DNA of 64,000 nucleotides from Mesorhizobium sp. B4-1-3. GTDB lineage: Bacteria; Pseudomonadota; Alphaproteobacteria; Rhizobiales; Rhizobiaceae. The first letter of the stretch is position 1. Each line of letters begins with the position of its first letter. Below, piece after piece: positions 15,607 through 24,228 of this stretch. The stretch is taken from the NCBI RefSeq assembly GCF_006439355.1, contig NZ_VFTG01000013.1, positions 1-64,000 of the forward strand, given 5' to 3'. A program made the position numbers and the translations under genes. The notes beneath the pieces are model-generated. The model was not told where the DNA came from, searched no databases, and was given only the letters and a program-made list of their open reading frames with translations.

Positions 15607-17592
15607 TCACAGCTCCATGCCGTCGCCGGGATCGAGCGACACCTGACGCGCGACACCCTGCATCAGTGCGTTCATCCGGCTATTGCGGGCGGCGTCATCC
15701 TCGGCCTCGTCGGCAAGACCAATCTCGAACTCATTCTCGATCGGCGCCTTCTTCTCGACCGGCTTCACGCGGCTCAACTCGGGCTGCTGGCGACGCTCGG
15801 ATTCGGTCGGATCTCCGTCACCTGCCTCGGTGGATGGTCTTGCCTCCGCCGTCTCGGGCGGCGTCGGGAGTGGTAGCGCGGTCCAATCGTCAGCATGGCC
15901 CTGTTTCGGTCGCGCGAGCGCCGGCGGTGGCAGGATGCGCTCTTTGAAGCGAGAATCCTCATAGTAGCGCGCCTTCTTTGCTCGGATTGGCGGCGTGCCC
16001 GCGACCATGACAATCTCGTCGGTCGGCGGGAGCTGCATGATCTCGCCGGGCGTGAGCAACTGGCGGGCCGTCTCTGAACGCGAGACCATGAGGTGTCCGA
16101 GCCACGGCGAGAGCCGATGTCCCGCATAGTTCCGCATCGCCTTCATCTCGGTCGCGGTGCCGAGCGCGTCGGACACGCGTTTGGCGGTGCGTTCGTCGTT
16201 CGTGGCGAAGCTGACGCGCACATGGCAGTTGTCGAGGATCGAATTGTTCGCCCCGTAGGCTTTCTCGATCTGGTTGAGGCTCTGGGCGATCAGGAAACTC
16301 TTGAGGCCATAGCCCGCCATGAAGGCCAACGCGGACTCGAAGAAGTCGAGCCGCCCCAGTGCCGGAAACTCGTCGAGCATGAGCAAGAGGCGATGACGAC
16401 CGGCCCTCGCCTGCAGATCCTCGGTCAGCCGGCGGCCGACCTGATTGAGGATCAGGCGGATCAGCGGCTTGGTGCGATTGATGTCGGAGGGCGGCACGAC
16501 GAGGTAGAGCGTCGTCGGATGCTTGCCGCCCGCGATATCCGTGATGCGCCAATCGCAGCGCCGCGTCACCTCGGCGACAACGGGATCACGGTAGAGGCCG
16601 AGGAACGACATGGCGGTGCTAAGCACGCCCGACCGCTCATTGTCGCTCTTGTTGAGCAGCTCGCGCGCCGCGCTGGCGATGACCGGATGCGGCCCTGCTT
16701 CACCGAGATGCGCCGTCTTCATCATCGCCGCGAGGGTGGACTCGATCGGGCGCTTCGGGTCCGACAGAAACGCCGCGACGCCAGCGAGCGTCTTGTCGGC
16801 TTCGGCATAGAGGACATGGAGGATCGCGCCAACCAGCAGCGCGTGGCTGGTCTTTTCCCAGTGGTTGCGCTTCTCCAATGAGCCTTCGGGGTCGACCAGG
16901 ATGTCGGCGATGTTCTGGACGTCGCGGACTTCCCATTCACCGCGGCGCACCTCGAGCAGCGGATTGTAGGCGGACGATTTGGCGTTGGTCGGATCGAACA
17001 GGAGCACGCGGCCATGCTTGGCGCGAAAGCCGGCGGTGAGGGTCCAGTTCTCGCCCTTGATATCGTGGACGATGGCCGAACCGGCCCAGGTCAGCAGCGA
17101 CGGCACCACCAGGCCGACGCCCTTGCCGCTGCGGGTCGGCGCGAAGCACAAGACATGCTCCGGTCCGTCGTGGCGCAGATAGGCGTGATCGTAGCGGCCG
17201 AGCACCACCCCATCCGGACCGAGAAGGCTAGCCGCCTCCACCTCCTTCTTCTCGGCCCAGCGTGCGGAGCCGTAGGTTTCGACCTTCTTGGCTTCGCGCG
17301 CCCGCCAGACGGACATGCCGATGGCGACCGCGATCGAGATGACGCCGCCGGACGCCGCGATGTAGGCGCCCTCGACAAAGATCGCCGGGGCGTAGGCGTC
17401 GAAGCCATACCACCACCAGAAAAAGGAGGGGGGAAGGTAGAAGGGAAAGCCGAACAGCGTGAACCACGGATGCCCCAGCTCGGGCTGGAAGGCGAGCCGC
17501 CAGGCCACCCATTCCGTTGCGCCCCAGGTCGTGATCAGCACGATGGTGAGGACGGTGAGAATCTGACCCCAGAGGATTTTGGTAGCGGACAT
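15607..17592 (-). CDS. traG: TraG/VirD4 type IV coupling protein
   Basis: 661 residues. Two N-terminal membrane segments (about 10-32 and 75-95) precede the nucleotide-binding domain with Walker A T-R-S-G-K-G near residue 154 and Walker B L-L-M-L-D-E-F-P-A-L-G-R near residue 405. The P-T-T-L-Y-L-V-V-P-P-S-D segment is typical of TraG. The acidic, variable C-terminus should contact substrate. Coupling proteins bring the relaxase-DNA complex to the channel. It starts 24 bp after the relaxase stop. Confidence 0.96.
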   Translation of the reverse strand: MSATKILWGQILTVLTIVLITTWGATEWVAWRLAFQPELGHPWFTLFGFPFYLPPSFFWWWYGFDAYAPAIFVEGAYIAASGGVISIAVAIGMSVWRAREAKKVETYGSARWAEKKEVEAASLLGPDGVVLGRYDHAYLRHDGPEHVLCFAPTRSGKGVGLVVPSLLTWAGSAIVHDIKGENWTLTAGFRAKHGRVLLFDPTNAKSSAYNPLLEVRRGEWEVRDVQNIADILVDPEGSLEKRNHWEKTSHALLVGAILHVLYAEADKTLAGVAAFLSDPKRPIESTLAAMMKTAHLGEAGPHPVIASAARELLNKSDNERSGVLSTAMSFLGLYRDPVVAEVTRRCDWRITDIAGGKHPTTLYLVVPPSDINRTKPLIRLILNQVGRRLTEDLQARAGRHRLLLMLDEFPALGRLDFFESALAFMAGYGLKSFLIAQSLNQIEKAYGANNSILDNCHVRVSFATNDERTAKRVSDALGTATEMKAMRNYAGHRLSPWLGHLMVSRSETARQLLTPGEIMQLPPTDEIVMVAGTPPIRAKKARYYEDSRFKERILPPPALARPKQGHADDWTALPLPTPPETAEARPSTEAGDGDPTESERRQQPELSRVKPVEKKAPIENEFEIGLADEAEDDAARNSRMNALMQGVARQVSLDPGDGMEL

Positions 17593-17616
17593 GACGATGG
17601 GTCTTTCTGCGAAGGA

Positions 17617-19356
17617 TCAGAGGCCAAGGCCGCGCTTGCGGCCGAAGCTCCAGTCGATGCCGCCATCGTCGCGGGCGACGCCGGTGACGTGGCGACCGAG
17701 CTGCTTTTCGAGAGAGGGTGTCCAGGGAACGAGCTGGAAGCCGAGGCCGTCGTCCAGCATGGCGAACCGGCCCGACGCGAGCGTGAAGCGCTGACGGTAG
17801 GAGCCGGCCACATATTCGCCGCTGGCCGCCCGATTGAACGGCTGGCCGATCTCCGTAGAGAGCTTCTCGCCGAGTGCCTCAAGCTCACGCCGGCGCAGCG
17901 TGTCGATGAGGTTGCGGGTGAAGGTGACGCGCGAGCCTTGCCGTTTGCCGAAACCCTGTTCGATTAGGTGATCGGCACGTCGCTCCAACGCCTGCCGAAC
18001 CTCGGCGCCGAAGCCACCTTCGGACAGCGCAGCCGGCTCGCGGGCGATGTTCTGCCGGTCGAGCCAGGTCGCGCCCGACGCCGTGATCTGGCGGTCGATA
18101 TCGAGGTCGGAACGGACGGCGATCGCGACGCGCCGCTGCCCCTGCGCATCGTCGAACCTGCGCAGCTCGACGATCGAGCCTGGCGCACTGTCGCCGGCCG
18201 CATCGAGGTCGGGGAGCTTGATGTGATGGGTGCGGCCATCGACACCATCGACAACGGCATAGGCCGTGCCCTTCAGCTCGTCGTCGAGGCCGCGATCGAC
18301 CAGCCGGCCGATGATCGGCGTGTCGAGACTTTCGGCGGCAAGAACATAGCTGGCCGAGCCGCGTTCGATGCCGCGTTCCGTCAGCGCGCGGTGCATCCGC
18401 TTGATGATGTCACCGCGTTCGCCGAGCTCGCGTAGCGTCGCCTCGGTCTTGCCGTCGATCATCCATTGGCCGGGACCGACCTGCTCGGCGAGGCCAAGGG
18501 TTTCCAGCTTGCGAAGGCGACCGACCTTCAGCGCGTGATATTCGTCGGGCCACGCGCCCGGATCGGGCGCCATGTCGATGACGCCTGCGTCTCGGGCATC
18601 GCGAACAAGCTGGCGATCGAGCTGGGTCCAGCGCTCCGCCTCGACCTGACGCTCCAGATTGCGGCGGATGTCGAGATCGGTGCGCGGCCCCAATTCCTGC
18701 GTGACGAGATCGGCCGCGCGGGCGCGCATCCCTTCCTTGATGTAATCGCGCGCGATGACGAGATCCTGCCCATCATCGGCGCGGCCGCGCAGAATAATGT
18801 GGACGTGCGGGTTGTCGGTGTTCCAGTGATCGACCGCGGCCCAATCGAGCTTGGTGCCGAGATCCTTTTCCATCTGGCCCATCAGGTCGCGGGCGAAGGA
18901 TTTGAGGTCCGCCATGTCGACGGCGTCTTCGGGCGAGACGATGAAGCGGAAATGATGCCCGTCGTTCTGGCATCGCTCGGCGAAGGCGCGGCCATCGGCG
19001 TCATCGGTCTCCGGCCCGAACACCCGGGCCTTCTCCCCGTCACGGGTGACGCCCTCGCGGCGCAGATAGCTCAGATGGGCGGCAAGTGGCGCCGCGCCAG
19101 CGGTGTGGCGGACGACGCGCGTCTTGATGACGACGATGCGCGAGCGTCCGGTCAGCAGGCGGTTGGCGCGCACGCTCGCTGTGCGGCCGCGGCCGAATGA
19201 CGAGCGGTTGCCAGAGCTGATCTTGCCGGAGTGCGAGACGCGGGCACCCGCCTTCTGCGCCGCGGCCAGCGCTTGCGCGATGAAGGGGCGTGCCGCCTGC
19301 GCGCGCGTCGAGCGGATGCGGCCAGGCCGGATGCGAAGCTCGTTCTCGCCGGTCAT
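17617..19356 (-). CDS. rlxS: RlxS-like relaxase (VirD2 type, DUF3363)
   Basis: 579 residues. The N-terminal relaxase domain shows the H-L-S-Y-L-R-R-E-G-V segment (candidate catalytic Tyr near residue 99) and the three-histidine metal motif H-W-N-T-D-N-P-H-V-H near residues 172-181; the C-terminal two thirds match DUF3363. It should nick oriT and pilot the strand. The order relaxase - transglycosylase - DUF736 - TraF - DUF2840 - ParA - RepA - RdfS-like resembles the rlxS region of Mesorhizobium symbiosis ICEs. Start placed at M-T-G-E-N-E-L; an upstream ATG at 19374 is possible. Confidence 0.9.
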   Translation of the reverse strand: MTGENELRIRPGRIRSTRAQAARPFIAQALAAAQKAGARVSHSGKISSGNRSSFGRGRTASVRANRLLTGRSRIVVIKTRVVRHTAGAAPLAAHLSYLRREGVTRDGEKARVFGPETDDADGRAFAERCQNDGHHFRFIVSPEDAVDMADLKSFARDLMGQMEKDLGTKLDWAAVDHWNTDNPHVHIILRGRADDGQDLVIARDYIKEGMRARAADLVTQELGPRTDLDIRRNLERQVEAERWTQLDRQLVRDARDAGVIDMAPDPGAWPDEYHALKVGRLRKLETLGLAEQVGPGQWMIDGKTEATLRELGERGDIIKRMHRALTERGIERGSASYVLAAESLDTPIIGRLVDRGLDDELKGTAYAVVDGVDGRTHHIKLPDLDAAGDSAPGSIVELRRFDDAQGQRRVAIAVRSDLDIDRQITASGATWLDRQNIAREPAALSEGGFGAEVRQALERRADHLIEQGFGKRQGSRVTFTRNLIDTLRRRELEALGEKLSTEIGQPFNRAASGEYVAGSYRQRFTLASGRFAMLDDGLGFQLVPWTPSLEKQLGRHVTGVARDDGGIDWSFGRKRGLGL

Positions 19357-19413
19357 GGCTGAGAACCCACACATCGTGCCAAGCGCAGGAAATCACGGTA
19401 AAATTGGCGTTGC

Positions 19414-19498
19414 CGCGAGGTGCGCGCTAATCCCGCACCTCGCGAAATCGCTTCATAACCTATTGAAAAACCACAATCGACCGACGCCGCACCTCGCG
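19414..19498. other. Candidate oriT: inverted repeat plus a third copy upstream of the relaxase
   Basis: CGCGAGGTGCG at 19414-19424 and its exact complement CGCACCTCGCG at 19434-19444 form an 11-bp perfect inverted repeat with a 9-nt spacer. A third copy (direct with the second arm) lies at 19488-19498, where flanking bases give GCCGC...GCGGC followed by T5. The 43 bp between copies are locally AT-richer. The position, just upstream of the relaxase gene in a short gene-free gap, is typical of oriT. The nick site cannot be assigned from sequence. Confidence 0.55.
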
Positions 19499-19600
19499 GC
19501 TTTTTATCTCGCCATCCTTCGGTCGTGTTCCCTGCCACTACCCTCCGCGCACTCCATGACACGCCAGAGGCCGCTATCGTGCGATCGGGAACCGGAACGC

Positions 19601-20374
19601 TCATGGCGCGGTCCCTTCACCAGCACGGGCAACGAACAGGCCAATGGACTGTGGTGTGATGGCGGAAACATCGCGCACGGTTGATGTCGTCGCTGCAGCA
19701 TCGGACATGCGCTCGGCCGGCACGGGATCGGCGGCCGGTCTGCGCTCCGGCTGCCCGATGAACAGCGGCGCGCGTGTCCAGGCGAGCGGATCGACCGCGG
19801 CGACCGCGATCGGGCTGGCCGTGTCGCCGCGATCCACAGACGGGGCGACGATGGTGACATAGGCGCGCGTTTCCGCAGGCAGCGCACGACCTTTCAGCGA
19901 GTCCTCGTAACGCCCCGGTCCGGCGTTGTAGGCGGCGATCCAGCCGGGCGAGCCGTAGCGATCGAACAGGTCGCGGATGTAGCCCGCGCCCGCGATGACG
20001 TTGTCGTGCGGGTCGTAGGGATTAGCGCCAAGACGGTGGCGAAGGCGCAAGCCCGCCCAAGTCTCCGGCATGATCTGCATCAGGCCCATCGCGCCCTTGG
20101 GCGAGATGGCACGCGGATCGCCTGCGCTTTCGGCGCGCATCACCGCCCTGATCCATGCGATCGGAACGCCGAACCGCCGCGATGCCTCCGCAATGTAATC
20201 CGCATAGGGCGCTCGCAGAGATGGCCGCGCGATCGGCCCGTCTTGCGCCATCGTGACCGCCGGCATGACGCTCGCGATGGAAAGGCCGGAAAGGAGAAGG
20301 AGAGCCATGCGCCGGGCAGCGCGAAGCGGCCCGGGCGCACTCGAACGGCTCGTCGATTGATGGCGAGCAGGCAT
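19601..20374 (-). CDS. Lytic transglycosylase (SLT domain), VirB1-like
   Basis: 257 residues. An N-terminal hydrophobic segment (22-44) ending A-V-T-M-A-Q is a signal peptide. The SLT domain follows: catalytic Glu in V-M-R-A-E-S-A-G-D-P-R-A-I-S-P-K-G-A-M-G-L-M-Q (near residue 82), then Y-D-P-H-D-N-V-I-A-G-A-G-Y-I and I-A-A-Y-N-A-G-P-G. It cuts peptidoglycan glycan strands so the channel can be assembled. The C-terminal 80 residues are Pro/Ala-rich and unassigned. Gap to DUF736 is 3 bp. Confidence 0.93.
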   Translation of the reverse strand: MPARHQSTSRSSAPGPLRAARRMALLLLSGLSIASVMPAVTMAQDGPIARPSLRAPYADYIAEASRRFGVPIAWIRAVMRAESAGDPRAISPKGAMGLMQIMPETWAGLRLRHRLGANPYDPHDNVIAGAGYIRDLFDRYGSPGWIAAYNAGPGRYEDSLKGRALPAETRAYVTIVAPSVDRGDTASPIAVAAVDPLAWTRAPLFIGQPERRPAADPVPAERMSDAAATTSTVRDVSAITPQSIGLFVARAGEGTAP

Positions 20375-20377
20375 CGA

Positions 20378-20725
20378 TCAATCCTTCTCACCGCGATCGC
20401 GCGGGCGCGACCAGTGCAGCGACCAGGCGTTGCCGGCATCGTCGTCGCGGAACAGGTTGGCGCGGATCGGATGCGGGAACGCCGGATCGTCGATCTGCAA
20501 TGCGACGTATTCGCCGGCTTTCTCGCCGGTGCGTTTCCAGGCCGCGCCGATCTCCGGGCCTGTTTCGTTGCTCATGCCGTCGAAGAGGTGAACGCGATAA
20601 TCTGGTGCGTTCTCCGCGTCGGACGGTTCTGCCAGGACGATGATGATGTCCTGATGCAGTAGGAGCGTTGCGAGGTTTCCGATGAAGCCGGCCTCGTCGC
20701 GCCTGAATTCACCAATCTGCGGCAT
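20378..20725 (-). CDS. DUF736 domain-containing protein
   Basis: 115 residues starting M-P-Q-I-G-E-F-R-R, after an AAGGAGAC ribosome site. DUF736 hallmarks are the I-G-E-F...G-F-x-G-x-L-x-T-L-x-L start, G-P-E-I-G-A-A-W-K-R-T-G-E-K-A-G-E-Y-V-A-L and the D-D-P-A-F-P-H-P-I-R-A-N-L-F end. The family is found almost only near tra genes of alphaproteobacterial plasmids and ICEs; no activity is established. Confidence 0.92.
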   Translation of the reverse strand: MPQIGEFRRDEAGFIGNLATLLLHQDIIIVLAEPSDAENAPDYRVHLFDGMSNETGPEIGAAWKRTGEKAGEYVALQIDDPAFPHPIRANLFRDDDAGNAWSLHWSRPRDRGEKD

Positions 20726-20793
20726 GACTGTCTCCTTAGCGGTGAAGGTGGGAAAGCCATCGGCGAGCACCGCTCCCGCCGATGGGGAAGCGG

Positions 20794-21339
20794 TCAGCGT
20801 GTCGGCGCACGCCATTCGAAGCGGCCGGTTCCGTCTTCGTCGGTCCACAGCGGGACGGCGCGGCCGATGATCTGGTCGGTCGAGATCAGGCCGAAGTAAC
20901 GGCCGTCGAGGCTGTCGTGGACCTGCCAGTTCATGAGGAAGACTTCGCCGGTCTGGACACGGCGGCAGCCTTGCCAGACGGGGAGATCGCGACCAGCGCG
21001 ATCACGTTCGAGCGCCGCACCGACGTTGACGCCATCGACCGTGATGGTGAGATTCGACCGGCAAACGGTTTGCCCCGAAACGGCGAGGATGCGCTTCATC
21101 AGCGGCACGCCCTTGGGCAGATAGCCGCGCTCGGCGAGGAAGGTCGACAGCGGTTCCGGCGCATCGACGGCGACGAGATCGGTGACCTCAAAGGGACCGT
21201 CGAAATCGATCGTGTAGAGGCCGACGGGTGCGCTGGCCGACGCATTCCAGACGAGCTTGGTCGGCATCGGCGTGAGGCCGGGATAGCCGACGCCGAGCGC
21301 GGCGAGCGTCGTCGCGAGGAGCAATCCCGCACGGCTCAC
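20794..21339 (-). CDS. traF: TraF, S26-family conjugative transfer signal peptidase
   Basis: 181 residues from a GTG that overlaps the DUF2840 stop by 4 bp. An N-terminal membrane helix is followed by the S26 motifs: N-A-S-A-S-A-P-V-G-L-Y with the nucleophile Ser, and P-L-M-K-R-I-L-A-V-S-G-Q with the catalytic Lys; the final W-Q-V-H-D-S-L-D-G-R-Y-F-G and I-I-G-R-A segments complete the domain. In RP4-type systems TraF processes and cyclises the TrbC pilin, so it probably matures the pilin at 13125-13472. Confidence 0.93.
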   Translation of the reverse strand: MSRAGLLLATTLAALGVGYPGLTPMPTKLVWNASASAPVGLYTIDFDGPFEVTDLVAVDAPEPLSTFLAERGYLPKGVPLMKRILAVSGQTVCRSNLTITVDGVNVGAALERDRAGRDLPVWQGCRRVQTGEVFLMNWQVHDSLDGRYFGLISTDQIIGRAVPLWTDEDGTGRFEWRAPTR

Positions 21340-21857
21340 GGCTCCGCGCTCCGGCGCAGCAGGAACGCGCGGTGATGATCGAGCGTGTAGGCGCGCGGCT
21401 CGTGTCCGGCGGTGAGCCGGTTGTGAACGTGACGCCAATGGTCGGGCGAGACGGCTTCGGGATCGATGCCGAGACGCTCGATGGCGTCGATCGCCTGCAG
21501 CACGCGCTCGACCTTCGGCCAGCTCTCGACCTTCAGCAGCATATCGCCGCCTGGCCGCACGAAGGGCAGCGTCTGGTAGGCTTCGCCGCGTGCGACGGCG
21601 CGCACGATGTCGATGCGTGAGATGATCGTGCCGAAATCGTTCGACGCCCAGCGCACGAACGCGAAGACGGCGCCGGGACGGAACGACAGGACGCGCCGTC
21701 GACGATCGAGAATCTGTTCGTGCGCGTGTGCGCCGAAGCGAATCCAGTTCTCGATCTTCTTCTCGACCCAGGTCAGCTCGACATGGGTCAGCGTGTCGTG
21801 GGGGAGCGCGGCCGGCGACGGGCCGCCGCGCACGCGGGAGGCCGCGATGCCGGTCAT
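21336..21857 (-). CDS. DUF2840 domain-containing protein
   Basis: 173 residues. The sequence L-T-H-V-E-L-T-W-V-E-K-K-I-E-N-W-I-R-F-G near residue 24 and F-R-P-G-A-V-F-A-F-V-R-W-A-S-N-D-F-G-T-I further on are the recognisable core of DUF2840, always found between parA and traF in this class of element. No catalytic motif is visible. Start and stop both overlap neighbours by 4 bp, so it is part of one tightly coupled parA-RHH-DUF2840-traF unit. Confidence 0.9.
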   Translation of the reverse strand: MTGIAASRVRGGPSPAALPHDTLTHVELTWVEKKIENWIRFGAHAHEQILDRRRRVLSFRPGAVFAFVRWASNDFGTIISRIDIVRAVARGEAYQTLPFVRPGGDMLLKVESWPKVERVLQAIDAIERLGIDPEAVSPDHWRHVHNRLTAGHEPRAYTLDHHRAFLLRRSAEP

Positions 21858-22108
21858 GATGGATCTCCTGACGGTGGGGGGAATTCGCGCGTGAGCAGCT
21901 CGCGCAGCATGTCGGCGACGGTGGCGCCCCGCTGGAATGCCGCGATCTTGATGCGGCCGCGCAATTCGGGCGTGATGTCGATGGTGAGCCGCGCCGTGTA
22001 GGCGGGAACATCCGCCGTGTTCGGGTGCGGCGCATCCGCTTCACGAACCCAGGTCTCAGCCGTCGATGGACGGGCCGCAAAGTCGCGTTTCGGGGAGCGG
22101 AAGTTCAT
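21854..22108 (-). CDS. Small ribbon-helix-helix protein (ParG-like partner)
   Basis: 84 residues. After a disordered, basic N-terminus comes a strand-helix-helix segment: Y-T-A-R-L-T-I-D-I-T-P-E-L-R-G-R-I-K-I-A-A-F-Q-R-G then V-A-D-M-L-R-E-L-L-T-R-E-F. This is a ribbon-helix-helix DNA-binding fold and it directly follows parA with a 4-bp overlap, the usual place for a centromere-binding partner. It may bind a parS-like site or act as a repressor of the operon. Exact role inferred from context only. Confidence 0.75.
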   Translation of the reverse strand: MNFRSPKRDFAARPSTAETWVREADAPHPNTADVPAYTARLTIDITPELRGRIKIAAFQRGATVADMLRELLTREFPPPSGDPS

Positions 22109-22743
22109 CGCGCGATCCTCTCGGTCTCGGAAACGAGCGCGGTGATCTCGCGCGAGGCGGGACCGTCTTCATCGATCTCGAAGGCGAGCCGCCCGGACTG
22201 CGCGGCGTCGGCGTAGATGACGCGTTGGCCGATCGTCGTGCGCAGCACCGGCGGATCGTGATCGGCGAGCGTCTCTGCCGTCTCGCGGGCGATGACGGTG
22301 CGCGCACCACAGCGATTGAGGACGAAGCGAGCGCGTAGCTCCGGCCGATAGATGCGCGCCTCCGACAGGAGCGCCAACATCTCGGCCGAGGCCCAGCCGT
22401 CGAGCGGCGATGGTTGGACCGGGATCAACACGAGATCGGCGGCAAGCAGCGCCGAGCGCATCAACCCGGCGACACGCGGCGGACCGTCGATCACGACATG
22501 ATCGACGTCACGCGCCAGCTCCGGCGCTTCGCGGTGAAGCGTATCGCGCGCCAGGCCGACAACACCGAACAGGCGAGGCACGGGCTCGCGGGAGCGTTGC
22601 TGCGACCAGTCGAGCGCCGAGCCTTGCGGGTCCGCGTCGATCAGCGTGATGCGCTTACCCCTGCCGGCCCATTCGCCAGCGAGATGCAGCGCCAGCGTCG
22701 TCTTGCCGACGCCGCCCTTCTGGTTGAGCAGCGCGACGATCAT
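22105..22743 (-). CDS. parA: ParA family partition ATPase
   Basis: 212 residues. The deviant Walker A L-N-Q-K-G-G-V-G-K-T-T starts at residue 7, D-A-D-P-Q-G-S-A at the Walker A' position, and V-I-D-G-P-P as Walker B. The short form without an N-terminal DNA-binding domain is the type Ib/ParF class, which pairs with small ribbon-helix-helix partners such as the next gene. In ICEs of this kind it may stabilise the excised, replicating circle. Confidence 0.93.
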   Translation of the reverse strand: MIVALLNQKGGVGKTTLALHLAGEWAGRGKRITLIDADPQGSALDWSQQRSREPVPRLFGVVGLARDTLHREAPELARDVDHVVIDGPPRVAGLMRSALLAADLVLIPVQPSPLDGWASAEMLALLSEARIYRPELRARFVLNRCGARTVIARETAETLADHDPPVLRTTIGQRVIYADAAQSGRLAFEIDEDGPASREITALVSETERIAR

Positions 22744-22884
22744 GACGCGCTCCTGGCCAGGTCGGCGAGGCTATCAACAGCGGTGCAAAAACGCGGCAGC
22801 GTTAGAAAGATTCCGTAGGAATCTAGGTTAGAGAAGTTACGGCCGCTGCAAGGCTTTGAATCGACACGATGAATCGGCGATTCC

Positions 22885-22948
22885 GGTCCCCGATAGCACG
22901 AGGATCGGGTCCCCGATGGCACGATAGGGGCGGTCCCCGATAGCACGA
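22885..22948. repeat. Three iteron-like direct repeats next to repA
   Basis: The 17-bp unit GGTCCCCGATAGCACGA occurs at 22885-22901, 22908-22924 (one change, GATGGC) and 22932-22948, at intervals of 23 and 24 bp, roughly two helical turns. They lie in the 211-bp gap between the repA stop and the parA start. Iterons beside a RepA gene usually are the initiator binding sites of a replication origin or control repA copy number. Confidence 0.7.
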
Positions 22949-22954
22949 GACAAT

Positions 22955-23842
22955 TCACAGCTTATCCCCAAAGCGCGTTGCTGATTTCCGTCGCGGGCGC
23001 GGCGGGGTGAAAAAGGTCGGATCGACGGCGACGAAGGAGAGGATGTCGGGTCCGCCGGGCTGCTGCTCGATGGTGAGCCGGTAGCCGGGAAGCGGCTGGC
23101 GCTTGACGATCTCGCGCAGGTCGTAGGCGAAGTGCTTGAGCGGCGAGAGACTGCCCGACTTCTGGTGCAGATGGCCGAAGTCGAAGCTCCAGCCGAACGA
23201 CTGGCGACCGCCGTGCTTGCGCACGATGCGGTAGAGCCAGCGCTCGAGACCGCCGGTCAGATCGAAATACGCCCGGTCGATCGTGAGCACGAGCGCGTCG
23301 TCGAGCACGGCGCGGTAGAACCAATCGGGCAGGATCAGCTCGACGCCGATGGGGCGGCCATCGCGATCGGTCCGCTCCTGCCATTCGTTGATCCAGGAGA
23401 AGCGGTGACGGCGGCCTTCCGCCGGCTGGCGGATCGATGTCGCGACGGTGGTGGACTGGAGCCTGTCGAGCGCCGCCTTGAGGCGCTGGTAGTCGCGCAT
23501 GGACACGCCGCGGCCGACATAGGTGAGAATCTCGTAAGGCGTCGTCGCCATCAGGCGCGAGGTGCGCAAACCTGCGTCGCGAGCATTGACGATCTGGCTC
23601 GCGGCCCAGATCAGGATGTCGGCATCCCAGATCGTCGCCATGCCGTGATCCGGCACGGCCTCGACGCGGATGGTGATGTCGCCGGCCTTGAAGTCGATCG
23701 GCGCGACGCGCTTCGACTTCGCGAGGGAGAAGAACGGATAGGCCATGAGATCCTGTGCGTCGCGAGGCGCGAACTCGCCGGGAACTGCGTGAAACAGATC
23801 GAGCTGCGCGCGTTCCGAGGGCTGGCGAGAGCGGGCCGACAA
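22955..23842 (-). CDS. repA: Replication initiator protein A (RepA/RPA family)
   Basis: 295 residues from a TTG start. The N-terminal L-D-L-F...A-P-R-D-A-Q-D-L-M-A-Y-P-F-F-S-L-A-K-S-K-R block and the later T-P-Y-E-I-L-T-Y-V-G-R-G and L-D-R-L-Q-S-T-T-V-A-T-S-I segments identify the RPA replication-initiator family found in alphaproteobacterial plasmids and ICEs. Two winged-helix-like regions are expected. It begins 18 bp after the RdfS-like stop in the same frame and is followed by iteron-like repeats, its likely target. An internal ATG (M33) is a less likely start because it would remove the conserved N-terminus. Confidence 0.88.
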   Translation of the reverse strand: MSARSRQPSERAQLDLFHAVPGEFAPRDAQDLMAYPFFSLAKSKRVAPIDFKAGDITIRVEAVPDHGMATIWDADILIWAASQIVNARDAGLRTSRLMATTPYEILTYVGRGVSMRDYQRLKAALDRLQSTTVATSIRQPAEGRRHRFSWINEWQERTDRDGRPIGVELILPDWFYRAVLDDALVLTIDRAYFDLTGGLERWLYRIVRKHGGRQSFGWSFDFGHLHQKSGSLSPLKHFAYDLREIVKRQPLPGYRLTIEQQPGGPDILSFVAVDPTFFTPPRPRRKSATRFGDKL

Positions 23843-23860
23843 GAGGAAGCCGCTGCGTGA

Positions 23861-24142
23861 TCAGCGTGCGTAGCGGCCGGCATGGGCCGGTGGTTGAGGC
23901 GTGTGGCGCTTGGCCGGAAGCACGGTGCCGCGCGGATCGGAGGTCGAGGTGACAGCGCCGCGCTCCGCCCAGGCCTCAAGATCGTCGACGGCATAGACGA
24001 CGCGGCCGCCGAGCTTGCGATAGGCAGGGCCTGTCCCATAGGTCCGGTGCTTTTCGAGCGTGCGGGCGGACAGGCTGAGAAACTCGGCGGCTTCCTTGGT
24101 GCGCAGGAAGCGCGGAGGGAGAACGGCGAGATCGGGTCGCAT
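23861..24142 (-). CDS. AlpA/HTH_17-like protein, probable RdfS-type excisionase
   Basis: 93 residues from ATG 24142, preceded by a strong GGAGG. The core R-F-L-R-T-K-E-A-A-E-F-L-S-L-S-A-R-T-L-E-K-H-R-T-Y-G-T-G-P-A-Y-R-K-L-G-G-R split by the wing is a MerR/AlpA-type winged helix-turn-helix (HTH_17) as in phage excisionases and RdfS. In Mesorhizobium ICEs rdfS heads the operon leading to parA, traF and rlxS, exactly as here. It would direct the integrase toward excision. Identification as RdfS is by fold and gene order. Confidence 0.75.
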   Translation of the reverse strand: MRPDLAVLPPRFLRTKEAAEFLSLSARTLEKHRTYGTGPAYRKLGGRVVYAVDDLEAWAERGAVTSTSDPRGTVLPAKRHTPQPPAHAGRYAR

Positions 24143-24228
24143 GGGAGGGCCTCCGTGGGTTCGTTGGGGCCGCTGGTGTTCAGCGGGTGACGAAGGCCAG
24201 GATGGCGAAGCAGGACCGGCGAGATGCA

